DNA from: Tannerella sp.
GTDB taxonomy: Bacteria; Bacteroidota; Bacteroidia; Bacteroidales; Tannerellaceae
Reading direction: 5' to 3'
DNA length: 7,029 bases
Assembly: GCA_031260095.1 (NCBI GenBank)
Contig: JAIRKN010000121.1
Coordinates: forward strand, 1 to 7,029
Positions 6,668 through 7,029 of this stretch are shown here, piece by piece (the stretch's first letter is position 1; the number at the start of each line of letters is the position of its first letter). The notes beneath the pieces were generated by a model that saw only the letters and a program-made list of their open reading frames with translations, had not been told where the DNA came from and did no database searches. Made by a program: the position numbers and the translations under genes.

Positions 6668-7027
6668 TCATTTTAAGATGCTGAACTTACCAATGATCGG
6701 AAGTTCCTTTGCTTCGCCTTTGGCTGCGTTAACGATCCCGATGATCGCTAAAACAACGAATACGAATGAAACCAGACTTAATAACGTACCGATAAGAGCC
6801 AGCCTGAGTGAAATCACTGCAAGGACGCCTGTAATAATCCATACTACAATACTGTATGCAATAGAAGCAATTAGCAGAACGGGTCCCTGATTTGCATGAA
6901 AGCGCGCGAAAGGGGATTCTTTCGCCGCAAAAATCGGTACCAACACTAAAATGCCCAAATAAGCAAGGATTGCCATAATTTTGTTGTCCTGAACATCTTT
7001 CGGATCAACAGTAAAATTTTCTGCCAT
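6668..7027 (-). CDS. DUF4870/Tic20-like small membrane protein
   Basis: Small integral membrane protein of 119 residues, role unknown. A hydrophilic N-terminus (1-15) is followed by three hydrophobic segments at about 17-35, 48-72 and 77-101. Between the first two lies KESPFARFHANQG (36-48), the conserved Phe/His/Gln loop typical of DUF4870 (Tic20-like) proteins. The C-terminal IGIVNAAKGEAKELPIIGK is also typical, with a charged tail likely in the cytoplasm. No signal peptide or catalytic motif is seen. The gene is complete, but only two bases upstream of its ATG are in the window, so its promoter and ribosome site cannot be judged. It ends 24 bases before a strong terminator, so it is probably transcribed separately from the nucleotide operon and unrelated to it in function. 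Family assignment is from the motif and topology; I know of no established activity for the family in bacteria. Confidence 0.88.
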   Translation of the reverse strand: MAENFTVDPKDVQDNKIMAILAYLGILVLVPIFAAKESPFARFHANQGPVLLIASIAYSIVVWIITGVLAVISLRLALIGTLLSLVSFVFVVLAIIGIVNAAKGEAKELPIIGKFSILK

Positions 7028-7029
7028 AA

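Noticed and set aside
1..7029. CRISPR array, tRNA, rRNA or a complete insertion sequence
   Set aside because: No regularly spaced repeats, cloverleaf or rRNA-like sequence, and no transposase motif were seen on either strand.

Overview
The window looks like a piece of a Bacteroidales chromosome, with Parabacteroides/Tannerellaceae or Bacteroides the closest feel; the genus is a guess. Three things point there: the protein wording, the gene order PurF-like – carA – carB, and a perfect Bacteroidetes-type -7 promoter element (TACCTTTG, fitting TAnnTTTG) just before the operon. All four recognisable genes lie on the minus strand, so transcription runs from high to low coordinates.

Layout in transcription order. 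At 7027-6668 is a complete 119-residue three-helix membrane protein of the DUF4870/Tic20-like type. It is closed by a strong intrinsic terminator (hairpin 6616-6641, then eight T). Immediately after that comes a promoter (-7 box 6591-6584) for a three-gene operon. The first gene, 6559-4664, is a long (631 aa) and divergent member of the glutamine PRPP amidotransferase (PurF) family. It overlaps carA (4667-3567) by an ATGA stop/start. carB (3527-276) follows after 39 bases. CarA and CarB make carbamoyl phosphate from glutamine, bicarbonate and 2 ATP for pyrimidine and arginine synthesis. The PurF-like protein links the operon to glutamine and PRPP, the currency shared by purine and pyrimidine synthesis.

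The last 275 bases (1-275) hold no gene I can support. They contain a stem-loop just after the carB stop, a GC-rich stretch with a repeated GCGAACCCGC, a sequence that may be the end of a mobile element, and a rho-independent terminator that reads on the plus strand. That terminator implies a convergent transcript entering from the left edge.

Most of the window is core nucleotide metabolism and the genes appear intact. The two most interesting points are protein variants. The PurF-like enzyme keeps its glutaminase cysteine and PRPP loop but has altered oxyanion and flexible-loop regions plus a C-terminal extension. CarB reads much more like animal CAD/CPS enzymes than like E. coli CarB, and lacks one of E. 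coli's ornithine-binding residues. I did not find a clearly new multi-gene system here.
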